Source: Hypomesus transpacificus (Eukaryota > Chordata > Actinopteri > Osmeriformes > Osmeridae). From it: DNA of 64,000 nt. Positions 1 to 12,400 of this stretch are shown here, in pieces (position 1 is the stretch's first letter; every line of letters begins with the position of its first letter). The translations under genes and the position numbers were made by a program. The DNA lies in the NCBI RefSeq assembly GCF_021917145.1, contig NC_061078.1, forward strand, positions 7,887,604-7,951,603, in the 5' to 3' direction. The notes under the pieces were generated by a model, which did no database searches, was not told the DNA's origin, and saw only the letters and a program-made list of their open reading frames with translations.

Positions 1-56
1 TAATGAACACAAGCAGCTTAGGGATACCGTAGGACAGCTGTTTTTTCTCACTCTTT

Positions 57-175
57 ACTGAACCAGTCAGAGCAGACATGTATTGAACCAGTCAGAGCAG
101 AGATGTATTGAACCAGTCAGAGCAGAGATGTATTGAACCAGTCAGAGCAGAGCTATACTGAACCAGTCAGAACGG
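57..175. repeat. 25-bp minisatellite, about 5 copies
   Basis: The segment AACCAGTCAGAGCAG recurs at 61, 86, 111, 136 and 161, an exact 25-bp spacing, with small differences in the last copies. A short open frame runs through it only because few stops occur. No gene is supported here. Confidence 0.85.
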
Positions 176-2608
176 AACCTCAGTCCCAGCCCCTGTTTGT
201 CCATCTGCACAATGATCATCAGAAAAACAACTGTTGTGGACTAGACTTAGTGTGTGCATGTGTGAGAGTTTGTTTTATGTTAATGTATGTGTGTGATGGA
301 AAGGATGGCAAGAGCATGGGGAAATATTGTGGGAGAAAGACGGGGGAGATGCATGAGTGCATGTTTCTGGTAAATCATGTCAACTGAAATTGTTCCCTAT
401 GCGCTGATTTAGACACGTGTGTGTGTGTGTGTGTGTGCGCGAACATTAGTGAGGTGGTGTACTGGATATTTGTCTTTTCTGGTCTAGGCAAGGGAACAAC
501 TCCTACTATTAGAGTATTTGTATTTAACCTTTTGAGAGGCAGGCTAGATAGGGATCCTGTCATGTAGAAAGTATTGAATTTTCTGTCTTCCTTTTTCCTG
601 AACTTCATTCATCACCTCTTCTTTTCTACACCTGGACAGTGATTGTTCTTCCATCTTTATCTGTCTCTTCCTCCCCCACTCTTCCTCCCCCACTCTTCCT
701 CCCCTACTCTTCCTCCCCTCCTCCCCCACTCTTCCTCCCCTCCTCCCCCACTCTTCCCTTACTTTTCCTTGTCTCCTCCCCCACTCACCCACCACAAACC
801 AATCTTAGCTGATTTCCATATCTGTTGAGCACAGAGCCAGGCTGAGCAGGATCTAATGAATCACTTTAATGGAACCATTGAATGATTCTAGAGTAGAATG
901 CCTGCAGATAGAGCAGCTTTCATAGTTAACCAGATCCACCCTCCATCTGGGAGAAAGGAGAGAGGGAGAGAGAGATTAACGTTGAAGAGGGATAGAGTTG
1001 CCAAGTGGATTTATGTAATAACTGACCCCCTAGCGCATCCCACGGCACCATTCACACACCAACACCTACTAATGAAGGACAGAGCAGCTGTCTGGATGAA
1101 AGGAATGCCAAGGAAGAAGTATTGTGTCTTAGATGAGAATGTGTGCATGAGTATGACTGTACAGTATGTGAGCATGCGTGTGTGCCTGCTTGTGTACGTG
1201 TGGGAGATTTTGTATGGAAGTGTGGTCAAACACCTGCTCTCCTTGAATTGTGCCAAGGGTGTGTGTGTTTCTGTGCATGTGTATGCCTGTGTGCTTTGTT
1301 CCTCATTGATCAGAGCCTGGGTGGGAGTTGAAGAGAGCATGTGATTGACTGCAGGGTCTTCAGAGTCATAAAAGCAGCCCTCCCTCCACACGGAGCAGCT
1401 CAGGGCTGGTGTCAGTGACTGTCCTGTCAGTGTCAGGGTAATGTCCTCTTGAGTTTCCATACTTCTGATGTTATAGATCAGTATTCAGACAGAGACACCC
1501 ACACTCAGGCATAACTCACTAAGTCAATACTGATGTATTTACTGTACGCACTGAAGCCTGATATAAGGTCATTACCCAGACATTGCCGGGGCTCAATACA
1601 TCAGTTGGAGACACACACATACAAACTGTACACACACACACACACACCCACATCTATAGTGAACAACTTGTGTGTCAGAGATTGTATTGATAAAAAGAGA
1701 GAAAGTGAAGAAAGAGAGAGGGGAAATAGAGAAAGGGGGAAAGATGAAGTGTGGTTAAACCATGGAGGCTGCAGACAGATAAAGCTGATTGGGGGAAGAG
1801 GACCAGGTGATTGGGTTGTGTGTAGTGTACTGTAAATGTAATCCTTCTTCAGTTCAATTTCTTCCTGCATCACAGCAATGTCCAGTTCACATCTGTCATA
1901 CACGCACAGACACGCTCACACACACATTTCGTATTATCACAGTCTTGGAATGTTCTTGTGCACTCTGATCCAATTCTGGATGGACAGGATGACCAATCAG
2001 ACCAGGATCCCCTGCTCTAAGTGGAGTTACATCCCAGAGAACGTTTTAGAGAAAATCTGAGATTGATGACAACCATGGTCAGCAGAGTAAAGTGGGTCTG
2101 TGTGTGAGGGTGGGCTACCTGACAATCTTTGTCAATAACAACAAATTAGCCCCCGACACTCCACTAGCTTTGAATATTATTCTTTGCTGTTAAAAAGAAA
2201 AGCCTAATTCAAATGTGTTGTTTAAGGAATTTATGTAAATTCTTGTGACAGAGCTTTGTGTTTGAGACAGGGTTAGGGTTAGGGCTGCATCTCACTATTT
2301 ACATGCTGTACTCTGAGAAGGTCTGCATCCCAATGTCCTGATGATTCAGAAAGAAAGCAAGAAAACTGATTACATTTCAATTTCTTCGCTAATCTTTGCT
2401 GACGTGATGAGTTATGTGGGTGTCCATGTGTTTAAGCGTGTCTTGATTAGTGTGTGTGAGAGAGTTTGTCCACTAAAATGTGTGTGTGCGTGTGGCTGCC
2501 TGCCTGCTGGTGCACATAACAGCTGGTTTCTTCTGGTATTCTTCTAACAAATTCTGAAGAGAATTGAGATATCCACACATTTATGGGTCCACTAGAACAG
2601 AACGTGCT

Positions 2609-2690
2609 GCTGGACAGACAGTAAGACAGGTCAGCTGGACAGACAGTAAGACAGGTCTGCTGGACAGACAGTTAGACAGGTCTGCCGTCA
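2609..2690. repeat. 25-bp minisatellite, about 3 copies
   Basis: The unit beginning GCTGGACAGACAGTAAGACA starts at 2609, 2634 and 2659, with a decayed fourth start at 2684. The spacing is exactly 25 bp. Confidence 0.8.
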
Positions 2691-3127
2691 GTCAGGCCGT
2701 CAGGCCTACAAGACACTCCTCCTGAAGTCCTGCTCTCGTACTTGGCCTCCATAAGCCATAACTGGCTAACTAGTGATGGCTAACTAGCTAACTAAATGAT
2801 GTCCAGTGGTCCTTGTTTATGCTTTTAGCGCTAATCATAAAGTCTTCATTTATTAGCTCTCATTAGCTCGTTTCTTAGAGCCTTTTAATGACCTCACTCC
2901 TCTCGTTACCCTCCTCTACATGACATTGAGCTCTAACCCTCCTGCACGCACAGCAGTGAGAAATCGTTCAAACTGCTGCAGTACAGCCTATTTATAGTGC
3001 AGGGATTTTCTGTGCCAAAAAGGCCAATTGGACATGAGCATGAGATCCCCTTTGATGTAGGCTGAGTTGAGCAGTGTCATCAGGGCAAGCTATCTCCTAT
3101 CTGCCACAATTGCAAGATACTTCTTCA

Positions 3128-3260
3128 CCACTCCTACAAGACTCCACTCCACCACCCTACAAGACTTTCAACCACGCTACAAGACTTCTCTTCACCACCC
3201 TAAAAGACTGTCAACCACACCCACAAGACTCCACTCCACCAACTTTCAAAACTCAACTCC
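3128..3260. repeat. degenerate CAAGACT-containing tandem repeat
   Basis: A pyrimidine/adenine-rich stretch repeats variants of CACCCTACAAGACT at irregular spacing. It looks like a decayed minisatellite. Two overlapping frames stay open through it, which is a composition effect. Confidence 0.5.
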
Positions 3261-5109
3261 TCTACACCAACCCTGCAAGACAAAATCAAACCTTGCTCTG
3301 TAGCAGTTATTAGATAGACCAAACAGGTTAACTGCGTAATAAAAGGCTGGTGGATTTCTAGAGAAGACAAGTCACAAGTAGACAGGTCTGTCTAGTTGAA
3401 ACTCCTCTGACAACCTCCCACCAGGGACAGACAGCCCAAACCACCATTCAGGATGGTGGAAATAACATAGATTGTTTTGGACTTGTGGCTGATTTCAGAT
3501 GTGTTGGCCCTATCCACTACTGTGACCCCCCTATTCAAAAAACACTCAATATTCTAAACAGAAGTGCCTGTGAATACCCTTGCAGCATTGGAACTTTTTT
3601 GTACTCAGGCTAAAGGCCAGGATAAAGTATTGAAAAGTTGTCAGCCTGGAATTAAATCTTGGGTGAGTGTATTTCAGAATAAGCTTTGTCAGGAACATTA
3701 GAATTCAGAGTACGCCCCTCTCCTCCTCTGCCAGCTCCTGAGAAACTGAAGCGTCGCCAGGCTGCTCCAGAGTCTGTCTGCTGACCCAGTGGACTCCTCC
3801 TCTGAGTCTCTGTGGCTCGGAGGCCTCCGGTTGGCCAGAGTTGAAGTCTCAGCAACCAGGACCATGGACAGCGCTTTGAGGATCTGAGCGAGAGCATCAG
3901 AGGGAGAGTAACTCATTTAAAGTCCCCTCTCCCATTTCTTACTGACACTGGCATTTGCAGCCCCGCCCCTGCCCCCACCGCCTGATTCCAGGATAGAAAG
4001 CCCCCTCCTCATTATCCTGTGTGGTAATGGAGGTGAGAGAGAGGTGACTGCAGCTCGGTCACACAGGGGTCATTCAGGGGTCAGAGGTCACAGTATCTCT
4101 CATCACCAGGATATAAAAGCGAGCCCTCTTCAAAGTTTTACACCCGAGAATTCGTAGTCTCATCTGACACCGACATGCATCGATGGCCTTCTGCCCTCTC
4201 TCTCTCTCTCTTCTGTTTTCCTCTCTCTCCCCCTATTGTTTCTCTTCTCCCTTCCCCCTTCTCTATTTGTCTCTTGCTCTTTCTTTCTCTCCATTTGTTT
4301 CTCCCCTGACTCCCTCCCTGTCTCTCTCTTTCTAGCCCTCCTCTCTCCCTCTTACCCTTCATCCCTCTCTCTAACTGTCCCTCTTGCTCCTTGTCCTTGC
4401 CTTAAGGGCAGGCCCATATTGAATTGATCCAATTGAATGCTGCCCCCCCCCCACCACCACCACCACCACCAAGGCTATCTCATCCTGGTTGCATGATGGG
4501 GCCAGGGGGCTTATTTAAGTGCCCTAACCCTCCAATCTGACATTGGGGTAACTTGTTGGAGGCATGCACTCACAACCACCAAGAAACCCTCCCATCTTCA
4601 CCCACATGTGTGTGTAGAGGCGTGTGTATTGATGTGAATGTGAGGGGGTGCTTGCTGTGCTTCAGTGGCTATGCTTATGGAGGCTTCATCCACCATGTGA
4701 TCCATCACTGCCCTGCCAGTCTGGGAGCAAACCCCACTGCAGAAGAAAGTCAGGATTAAGTGTGCACTCTGTGTGTGTATGTGTGTGTGTTCGTGTAGGA
4801 GGAACACTAAATCCAGATGTTAATATCACAAGACAATGATTGTTTTTTGCGCCTGAGTCTGTCTTTGCAACAATGAGCAGAACAGAGTATGCATCACAGG
4901 CCATGGTGGTGATCATTGGTGATTCTAGGAGAGGCACCCAGCAGGGCAGGGAGGACATACAGGTGTTCCCTTAAACACTGTGACGGCCGCACCACATCCC
5001 CATAAACCCTTGATTTGACGCATTCTGCCTAAGACTCCTCGAGCTTAACTGTTTGGTCCACCACAGACACCCTGCTCCCCCAAACCTAAGGAAGGACACC
5101 CATTGAGGC

Positions 5110-5308
5110 GCACCCATGCAGACTCACCCTCCATGCAGACACACCCTCCATGCAGACTCACCCTCCCTGCAGACACACCCTCCCTGCAGACACACCCTCC
5201 CTGTAGACACACCCTCCCTGCAGACACACCCTCCATGCAGACACACCCTCCCTGTAGACACACCCTCCCTGCAGACACACCCTCCATGCAGACACACCCT
5301 CCATGCAG
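5110..5308. repeat. 17-bp minisatellite (CTGCAGACACACCCTCC), about 12 copies
   Basis: A 17-bp unit repeats almost without interruption. The variants differ mainly at one or two positions (CCTGCAG, CATGCAG, CTGTAG). Several frames on both strands are open across it because the repeat contains no stop codon; these are not genes. Confidence 0.9.
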
Positions 5309-5629
5309 GGAGAATGAAAAGCATTGCATCATGAAGAAAAAGTAATGTCATCAGCAAGGGTCCCAGGTGACATCATTATCCAACGGAACACGGGGGGGCA
5401 GAGGTGGGGTTGTTTTCTTTTCAGATTCATCGTCAAGGGGACAGCCTAATCACCTCTGAGGGGGGAGGAGGGGGCATTTTACCACTCATAGGGTGTGGGC
5501 CTTCTACGGAACTCACCAGACTCTTTACACACTCACCACTACCTGGTCTGCATGTGTTTTCTTTGCAACTATCTCCTCTCTGGTGTGTGTGTTTGTGTGT
5601 CTATGTGTGTGTGAACTCCTCTCCTAGTT

Positions 5630-5960
5630 CAAGTCAAGTTCAAGTCTTTTAGTTGTCAGGTACACAGAACAACACAAGGTTAGACTGGGCACTGAAATTC
5701 TTAAGAGAAGACAACGCAAGCACCTGGCATAACATAACATATAAGTACATGGAACATAATTTACATCTATGCTGAGCTTAAGTAAGTGAGACTTCCTAAA
5801 TATACAGATAGCAATAAATAATCGACTATACTTACCCTAATACTAAAACTACCTAAATTACAGATAATCCTATACATCAGCCTCAGATTCTATGGAGAGT
5901 TCTAATGTTCTACTGGCCCTCTTGAGGCCCTGGCCAAGCTCTGTAAACCAGGTCTGGGAT
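5630..5960. mobile_element. possible interspersed repeat remnant
   Basis: The sequence changes from simple repeats to AT-rich unique-looking DNA that begins with a short duplication of TTCAAGT. It continues with a segment of the type seen in dispersed teleost repeats (CAGGTACACAGAACAACACA followed by a run ending GAAATTCTTA). I recognise the style but cannot name the family. No coding remnant or terminal repeat was seen. A repeat-library search would settle it. Confidence 0.35.
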
Positions 5961-6130
5961 TGTGCAGAGTCACTGTCTGGCCCAGAGTGGCAGGGTGGCT
6001 ATCTGGGCAGATAGATGGCATGCTTCTGCTGATGCCTGTATAGACGACTCATTATGGTGATGAAGCTCTCTGTCACTTTAACTCACACTAACACTATCCT
6101 CCCAGTCTGCTGCTGCTGCACTGCGTTACT

Positions 6131-6263
6131 CAAGAAGGAAGGCAGCAGGAGAGATGTTTAGAGGACTAGGAGAGGAAAGAAGGAAGAAGGAGAGATGTTT
6201 AGAGGACTAGGAGAGGAAAGAAGGAAACAGGAGAGATGTTTAGAGGGACTAGGAGAGGAAAGT
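6131..6263. repeat. minisatellite, 3 copies of a unit of about 45 bp
   Basis: Three tandem copies of a purine-rich unit contain GGAGAGATGTTTAGAGG followed by ACTAGGAGAGGAAAG. Copy lengths differ slightly. Confidence 0.75.
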
Positions 6264-6990
6264 AAGAGATTATTTAACATAGAGGGAGAGTTTGAGATGA
6301 GATTATAAATACACATACGTACGCACGCACAAGCACACACAATGACAAGCTTTAAAGAGCCCTGTGTGAGATAGAACCAAGGGGGTTTTCAATCCATTTC
6401 AGAAATTAAATCAGAAACCGTCTGAAAAGCCTGTTAAACACCTGCCCTGCTCCCCTGCCCCACCCCCCTTTCCCCACACATGTACCCTTACATGTTGAAA
6501 CATTGTATTAATGTACATCATTATGTTAATGTCATCTCCTTTCCAAATCATATTGCAGCAAGTCATATCTAGTATAAGTTGCTTATCATATGGCATTAAC
6601 CAAATTAAATTCATTTGAGCTTGCGTTGAGAATGGTATCCAAAATAATACCTCAGCAGAGAACCACTACTAAATGGAATGGGTTTTCTATTGACTTGATG
6701 ACTGCTTGAGTGAAGAGAGTTGATGGGATTGTGTGTGTGTGTGTGTGTGATTTGGGACTAACTACTGCACACCTTAGTCTCTTTCAATATCCACATCGGT
6801 TCCTCTTTCACCCCCTTCCTCTCTCCCTCTTTCTATCTCTTTGTATTATTCATTCCGTCTCTTCTTCCCACGCTAACGACAGACAGCTCTTAGAGGAGAA
6901 GGGAAATACTTCTATAAATACACTGTCTGTAATTATTATTCATACACTATAGATTCACTATGGGGGTTCCTGCAAATATCTGTCCAACAC

Positions 6991-7010
6991 ACTCTCTCTC
7001 TCTCTCTCTC

Positions 7011-7042
<32 letters not shown>
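6991..7042. repeat. (CT)n microsatellite
   Basis: A CT dinucleotide run of about 50 bp interrupted by short C runs. It produces a low-complexity open frame on the minus strand that is not a gene. Confidence 0.9.
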
Positions 7043-7044
<2 letters not shown>

Positions 7045-7495
7045 ACTCCCCCCACCCTACTTACTGCAGATCTAGTAAAAAATAACTGGCTTGGAAAGAC
7101 TCCTTTTACATCAGGGAGAGTTGTCCCCACCCCCTTTGCTTCAACACAAACACACATCCCCTCCCTCAGTTCTCAATTTCTTGCTTCCTCTTTTTATTTC
7201 GCACTAATCAACCAGAGCAGTTGAGATAAAACAATTTTCTCATGAGCCTGTTTTGCCATTCCATTCTTTCTCACACACAAACACACCATGCACACACACA
7301 AACTGACACACAATGCACACACACAGAAATGAATACACAAACCATACACACACACCATACACCCCCCCCCCCAACACACACATCATGCACACACACCTTC
7401 AGGCTTGATAAATGTTACTTGAGCCTCAAACATAGTGAGCTGAGATACGGAGAGAGAGAAGGAAATAGAGAGAGAAAGAACAAGAGAACGAGGAT

Positions 7496-7635
<140 letters not shown>

Positions 7636-9332
7636 TAGGAAAAGGAGGGGGAAGTATGGGGTTCCCCTGCTACCACAAAGCCTACAGCAGGATTAGGGTT
7701 CAGCTGAATGGAGGCTTGGTACTGTCAGAGGAGATACCACTGTACATGGCTCTGACAGGGGAAGAGAGATGGAGAGAGGGGAAGGAAGGCATATAGGAAG
7801 GGAGGGAGGAGGGAGGAATGGAGAGAAAGGTGGCTTCATCTGACTTAAGGGTATACTTGATACTCATGACCATGATGATCAATAGTGAGAAACAGAATTT
7901 CCTAGGGCTCTAGGGACTCTGATAGCTTCTCTCTTTAATGGAACACACACATATTCACAGTAGGTTTGTGTGTTCCTGTCAATCTGACGAACTGTGTCCT
8001 GTTTGATGGAACAAACTGTAGTCTTTGATGTTTTGTTATGCTCAGGAAGTAGAATAAGACTAACCGTTTTTACCCCAAAGAGCTGCTGATGTCAACCTGC
8101 CTGAAGGAAGGCAGGGTAGCTCTGAGCAAAACCTTTAACATGTTCAGGTAGACTCAGGTTCAATATTCTGCAAAACTCGAATAACATTCTCCTTCGCTAA
8201 AATAAATGTTGCACTATGATGCCCTTGTGTTGCAAAAGGTTAACACAGCCAGCAAAAGTTGGATGCAACTACAACACAGTGGATATAGTTTATGCACACC
8301 GACTCAAAACTGTTCACACTTGTTTCTAATGACGTTGATGTGGTCCTTCAAAACTGACTCTGATAGACTCAATAAGCCTTCTTACCATTTCCCTTGCCAA
8401 CGCAACAGTAATGAAGCAAGTCTACAGAGTATCCTTTGAGCGCAACTCAGAAAAGGTCAAAGATCTACGATATCCATATGCAAGTCAGTGTTCACTGTAC
8501 TCCACTACCGTAGTTTATATAATGTCAATCAGGAGTGCATACAAATACTGCAGAAGTCTATCATTATGCTTCACTTACTAAACCACTTCTATTTATATAC
8601 GGTGAGAATATTTGAATTGGATTCCATGAAGACATTTCATGGAATTTCATACATGCAGATGCAGCAGGGTTCACCGTTACATGTTCACAACGATGCCTGT
8701 GATGGATGTAGTCAGCAGGCCAGGCCCAGCACAAAGACTTGATGCTGAGGCAGAATGAATCTTTCTTTTACTTTCCTTTAGACTATTTTTGAGAGTCTTA
8801 CTGTAACCCTACTACTTACTAACCCCTTGTTTTTGTTTGTTTTAGGGTTACAGTAGGCCGAGTGTATACAACATACGGACATTCAATACTGTATATCTTG
8901 CAGTGCTTTCAGTGCATAGTATATTGACTGTAAGTGGTGATTACAATTTGTATTTCATTTTAAAATACTATAATACATGTCTGTAACTGTATGCCCCGGA
9001 CATGGAGTTCTCAACGTGGGATGTAGTGTCAAATGAATATATTCTGAGTATACAGAGTATACTCTGTTTACATTTTTAGCTGTGTTTATGATCTGAAAGC
9101 TTTGTTACATATTTTTGAGAAAAGATTACATAATGTTTTGGAGAAGAGTCATGGGTTTTGTGAATGTAGTTTAAAGATTTGTTTTTGAAGTTTTTAGAAA
9201 ATTGGTGAAGGTTTCGAGAAACGTGTTTTAGCAATTTTATATTGCTGCTGCTATGTCACCTAAAGGACAGCAGGAGAACTGCAAGATGAATGGGGGGAGG
9301 GTGGGGGCGCTTGGGGGGAGGTGTGTGGAGAG

Positions 9333-9340
9333 TTTAAAAA
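9333..9340 (+). promoter_or_regulatory. TATA-like element upstream of calb2
   Basis: TTTAAAAA lies 112 bp before the calb2 start codon, just downstream of a G-rich stretch (9,290-9,330). A start site roughly 25-30 bp downstream (near 9,363) would give a 5' UTR of about 90 nt without needing an upstream exon. The assignment rests on position and composition only. Confidence 0.35.
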
Positions 9341-9451
9341 CCCCAGCTGGGCACGAGCGCCTGGCAGTTTAGAGAGCTTGTGGATCCGACGGGGACAAAG
9401 TTAACACAGGATTTGCTTGCACCACGAAAAAAAGCAGAACAATACGGAAGG

Positions 9452-12400
9452 ATGGCTTCTCATCTTCACCTGGCCGAGCTCACCGCCGAGCAGTTCCTCG
9501 ACATCTGGAAACATTTTGACGCTGACGGTCAGTGCTGGAGGGTCAGAACAGGTGCAGGGCACGGGCAGGAGCAGGAACATTAGGCTCATTAGCGGTAGAC
9601 TGGGTGCTGGTGTAATAGGGGCAAGAAAGCAAGTATTGCAAAGTCTGAGAAGGTGTATTTGTTTAGTATATTGTGGGCAAGTTTTATAACTGCATCCTTA
9701 CATTAAAGCTTGCTGTTGGGTACTAGAAAGAGTGATCAGGTGGAAGTATTTAAATGTCGTTTTACATCTGAAGTTTCCTAAACAATAGTAGTTATATGCT
9801 TTTTTCAGTGACTGTGGTGTTACTTTAGTTACTTTAGTAAAGTCAGCAATTCTTTCAAAACCCAAAAGACGTGAGTACAAGCGTTTTTGCATGTACGATT
9901 GTTTGACGGTCATATGAGTTAACAAACTATTTATCTTATCCATTTGGGTTCCGCCGTGCGTTTTACCGGTGAAACGCAAGAGTCCTAGCATGGGACGCAC
10001 TTAAGAAGAAGTGCCCCTATCAGAACGGGGGCGCACAAAGACGGATCTCTACATGACTTGCGTTGTTTTATTTTTCTCTGCATAAAGCATTAAAATACAC
10101 AGGGAGAATTGTAAACTGTGAACTGTAACATGCTATTTAGCAATATCATCCATTGTTGAACGTTTAACTGTGCGTGTATCAGCGCGTGCATGTGTGTAGC
10201 TTTAATACAGCGTGTAACGTATATGTGCCTGTCATATATCGACTCCGTACGGCAACCGAATCTGTGTGTTTCCTGAATGAATTGACAGTGTCAACACCGA
10301 GCTCTCTGTACACGCGAGCTTGTTGTGTCCGGTTGAGGAGTTGGATGAAACTAGGGGAGCGGGCTTGAAGGGAGGCGGTAGGCGGTCGGTGGGGGGTGGG
10401 GTGGGGGGGTGGGGGGGGGGGGGGGTGGGGGTTACGCCCTCCCTGCACCAGAATACGGCTGAGGAACCTGCCACTGGCGCTACGCGCCTCATTGTGCGCC
10501 AGAGCACATCTGCGTCTTCCGTCCCCACTGGTGCCGCCTGCTGCATGCACACTACCCCCAGGATAACATAGCGAGTCTTGTCTAACACATTTGCATTTAT
10601 TACTCATAAAACATGTTAAGTGACAGTTTTTAATAATCATTCATTATCAAAAATAATATCACCCTTCTTCCAAGTGAGTTTTTGAACCAATTCAACAGTG
10701 ATTTAGCATACACATGACACCATTATCAGAGGCCCAAACTTGCGTACATGGAATACGTGAGCAGCGTCCGTGACACATTGTGGTTTAACAATGTTCCGCT
10801 CTAGTGGAGATGTAGCACTCTAAAGCGTCTCAGTGGGCACATCAACGGTCACACCTGAACTGGCGCGAGGATTTTCCGAGTTGTCATCAAATTTAAATTC
10901 CCCGGTGGACACAGGCCCCCGAAACCAAATGCAAGTACCAATGAGAAATGCAACGTACCTCCAATTAAGAGTAAAATAATTGGTACCTTCTCCGCCAAAA
11001 AGCACCTTATGTCATGGATCTGCATGGGAAGTATCATACACACACACAAATTATCTTTGGTCATCCGTGCAAAAAGGATAACAAAGTTTACGTGTGCGTG
11101 TAGGGAAAATGGGTCACCTTCACCCCTCATTCTATGAATACGTGAATGCATTTAAAGCTTTTGAGGGACGTTGCGTGAGGCCAGTGAGGGACTAACCACC
11201 ATCTGTGCTCACTAGTATAGCGATGTCATCAATAGAAGCTACAGCCTGACATGGTCACAGGATTTGAGGAAGGCAGTGTATCTGATAACTGGAGCCTATG
11301 TAGCCAGAGTAATCCGCCGTCAATCTGTGGTTTATAATCTCATAAATGTTGAAAAATTGGACAACAGCTTGCAAAGTGTGTTTGCATTTCAAGAATCCAT
11401 GATTTATTTAGGGTCAATGATGATTGTACTGCCGTGTGCATTGAATAAGTGTGATTGTATGAAAAGCGATCAGATAAGAATACCTTTTCATAGGGAGTTA
11501 TGGATTCAAATGTCTACAGCTGGTTCCCATAAATTACCTTAAAATCATCATCTTTAGGAAAAGGTAGCTCACACACCACACGCATACCTCAATCTGGGCT
11601 GCTTAGTTTACATACTCAAAGCTTTGCAGTGATTTGCTTACATCTCAAACAGGCAAAGCCCAGATGGTGATTTACCTATCAAATACACCAGGAAAATGAA
11701 GCAGCAGAGGGAGGGGAGAGTTAGTAGAGCTGGAAAGAAAACAAGGGAAGGGAGGGTGTGGTAGGAGGAGGGGTGAGGACAATCAGATCAGGAATGGGAA
11801 AGACATATCTGCTGTCCAGGGAGCATGCAGCGGTGAGGAGGAGAGGAGAGATGAAGTGGCTAGGAGAAGAGTGGGGGAGGAGGAGGCTGAGAGGAGAAGG
11901 CCGAGAGGAAAGCGTGTGGCTAGGTGGAAAGGAGAGAAAAAAGCTTGGAGGAGGAGTGAAGAGGGAGACAGGAAGAGGCTTGGAGGAGAGGAGATGAGGG
12001 TTGGATGTTCATGGGCATAAAACACTCCTCAGGCTCAGTCAACATGTTCATACTACTGTAAAAACGAGCTAACACATTCATACAGTAGCAAATCAGACCT
12101 ATGATGGTGACAATGGTGAGCAGCCCTTCCTCTTGGTCCAGAGTGTTGACCAAACCAAGATGTGTTTCATGTGCCGTTGGGTTGTGGCTTGTGGTATGAC
12201 ATAATCCCTAGTCATGTGACGACCAAGCTGTGTGAACTGAGATGAAGAGAGTCTATAATGCTGCAATCAGCATCAAGCAGACCCCTTGAGGGGATCCAGT
12301 CAGATCTATTAATGGGGATCCTCACCAGGGGACTCCCACACTCCCCGACTGATCTACAAGGATAACCATGTCCTGCACAGCACGCGTGCTTGTGGTATTG

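Noticed and set aside
2268-2286. Interstitial telomere repeat
   Set aside because: Only two GGGTTA-type units are present, too short to be more than chance in a G/T-rich region.
3652-3916. Two overlapping minus-strand frames of 72-81 codons in GC-richer DNA
   Set aside because: No recognisable domain, no convincing splice partner, and two frames open at once. Kept only as unannotated sequence.
5045-5357. Cys-rich repetitive frames suggesting a small secreted protein
   Set aside because: They arise from the 17-bp minisatellite, with several frames open on both strands.
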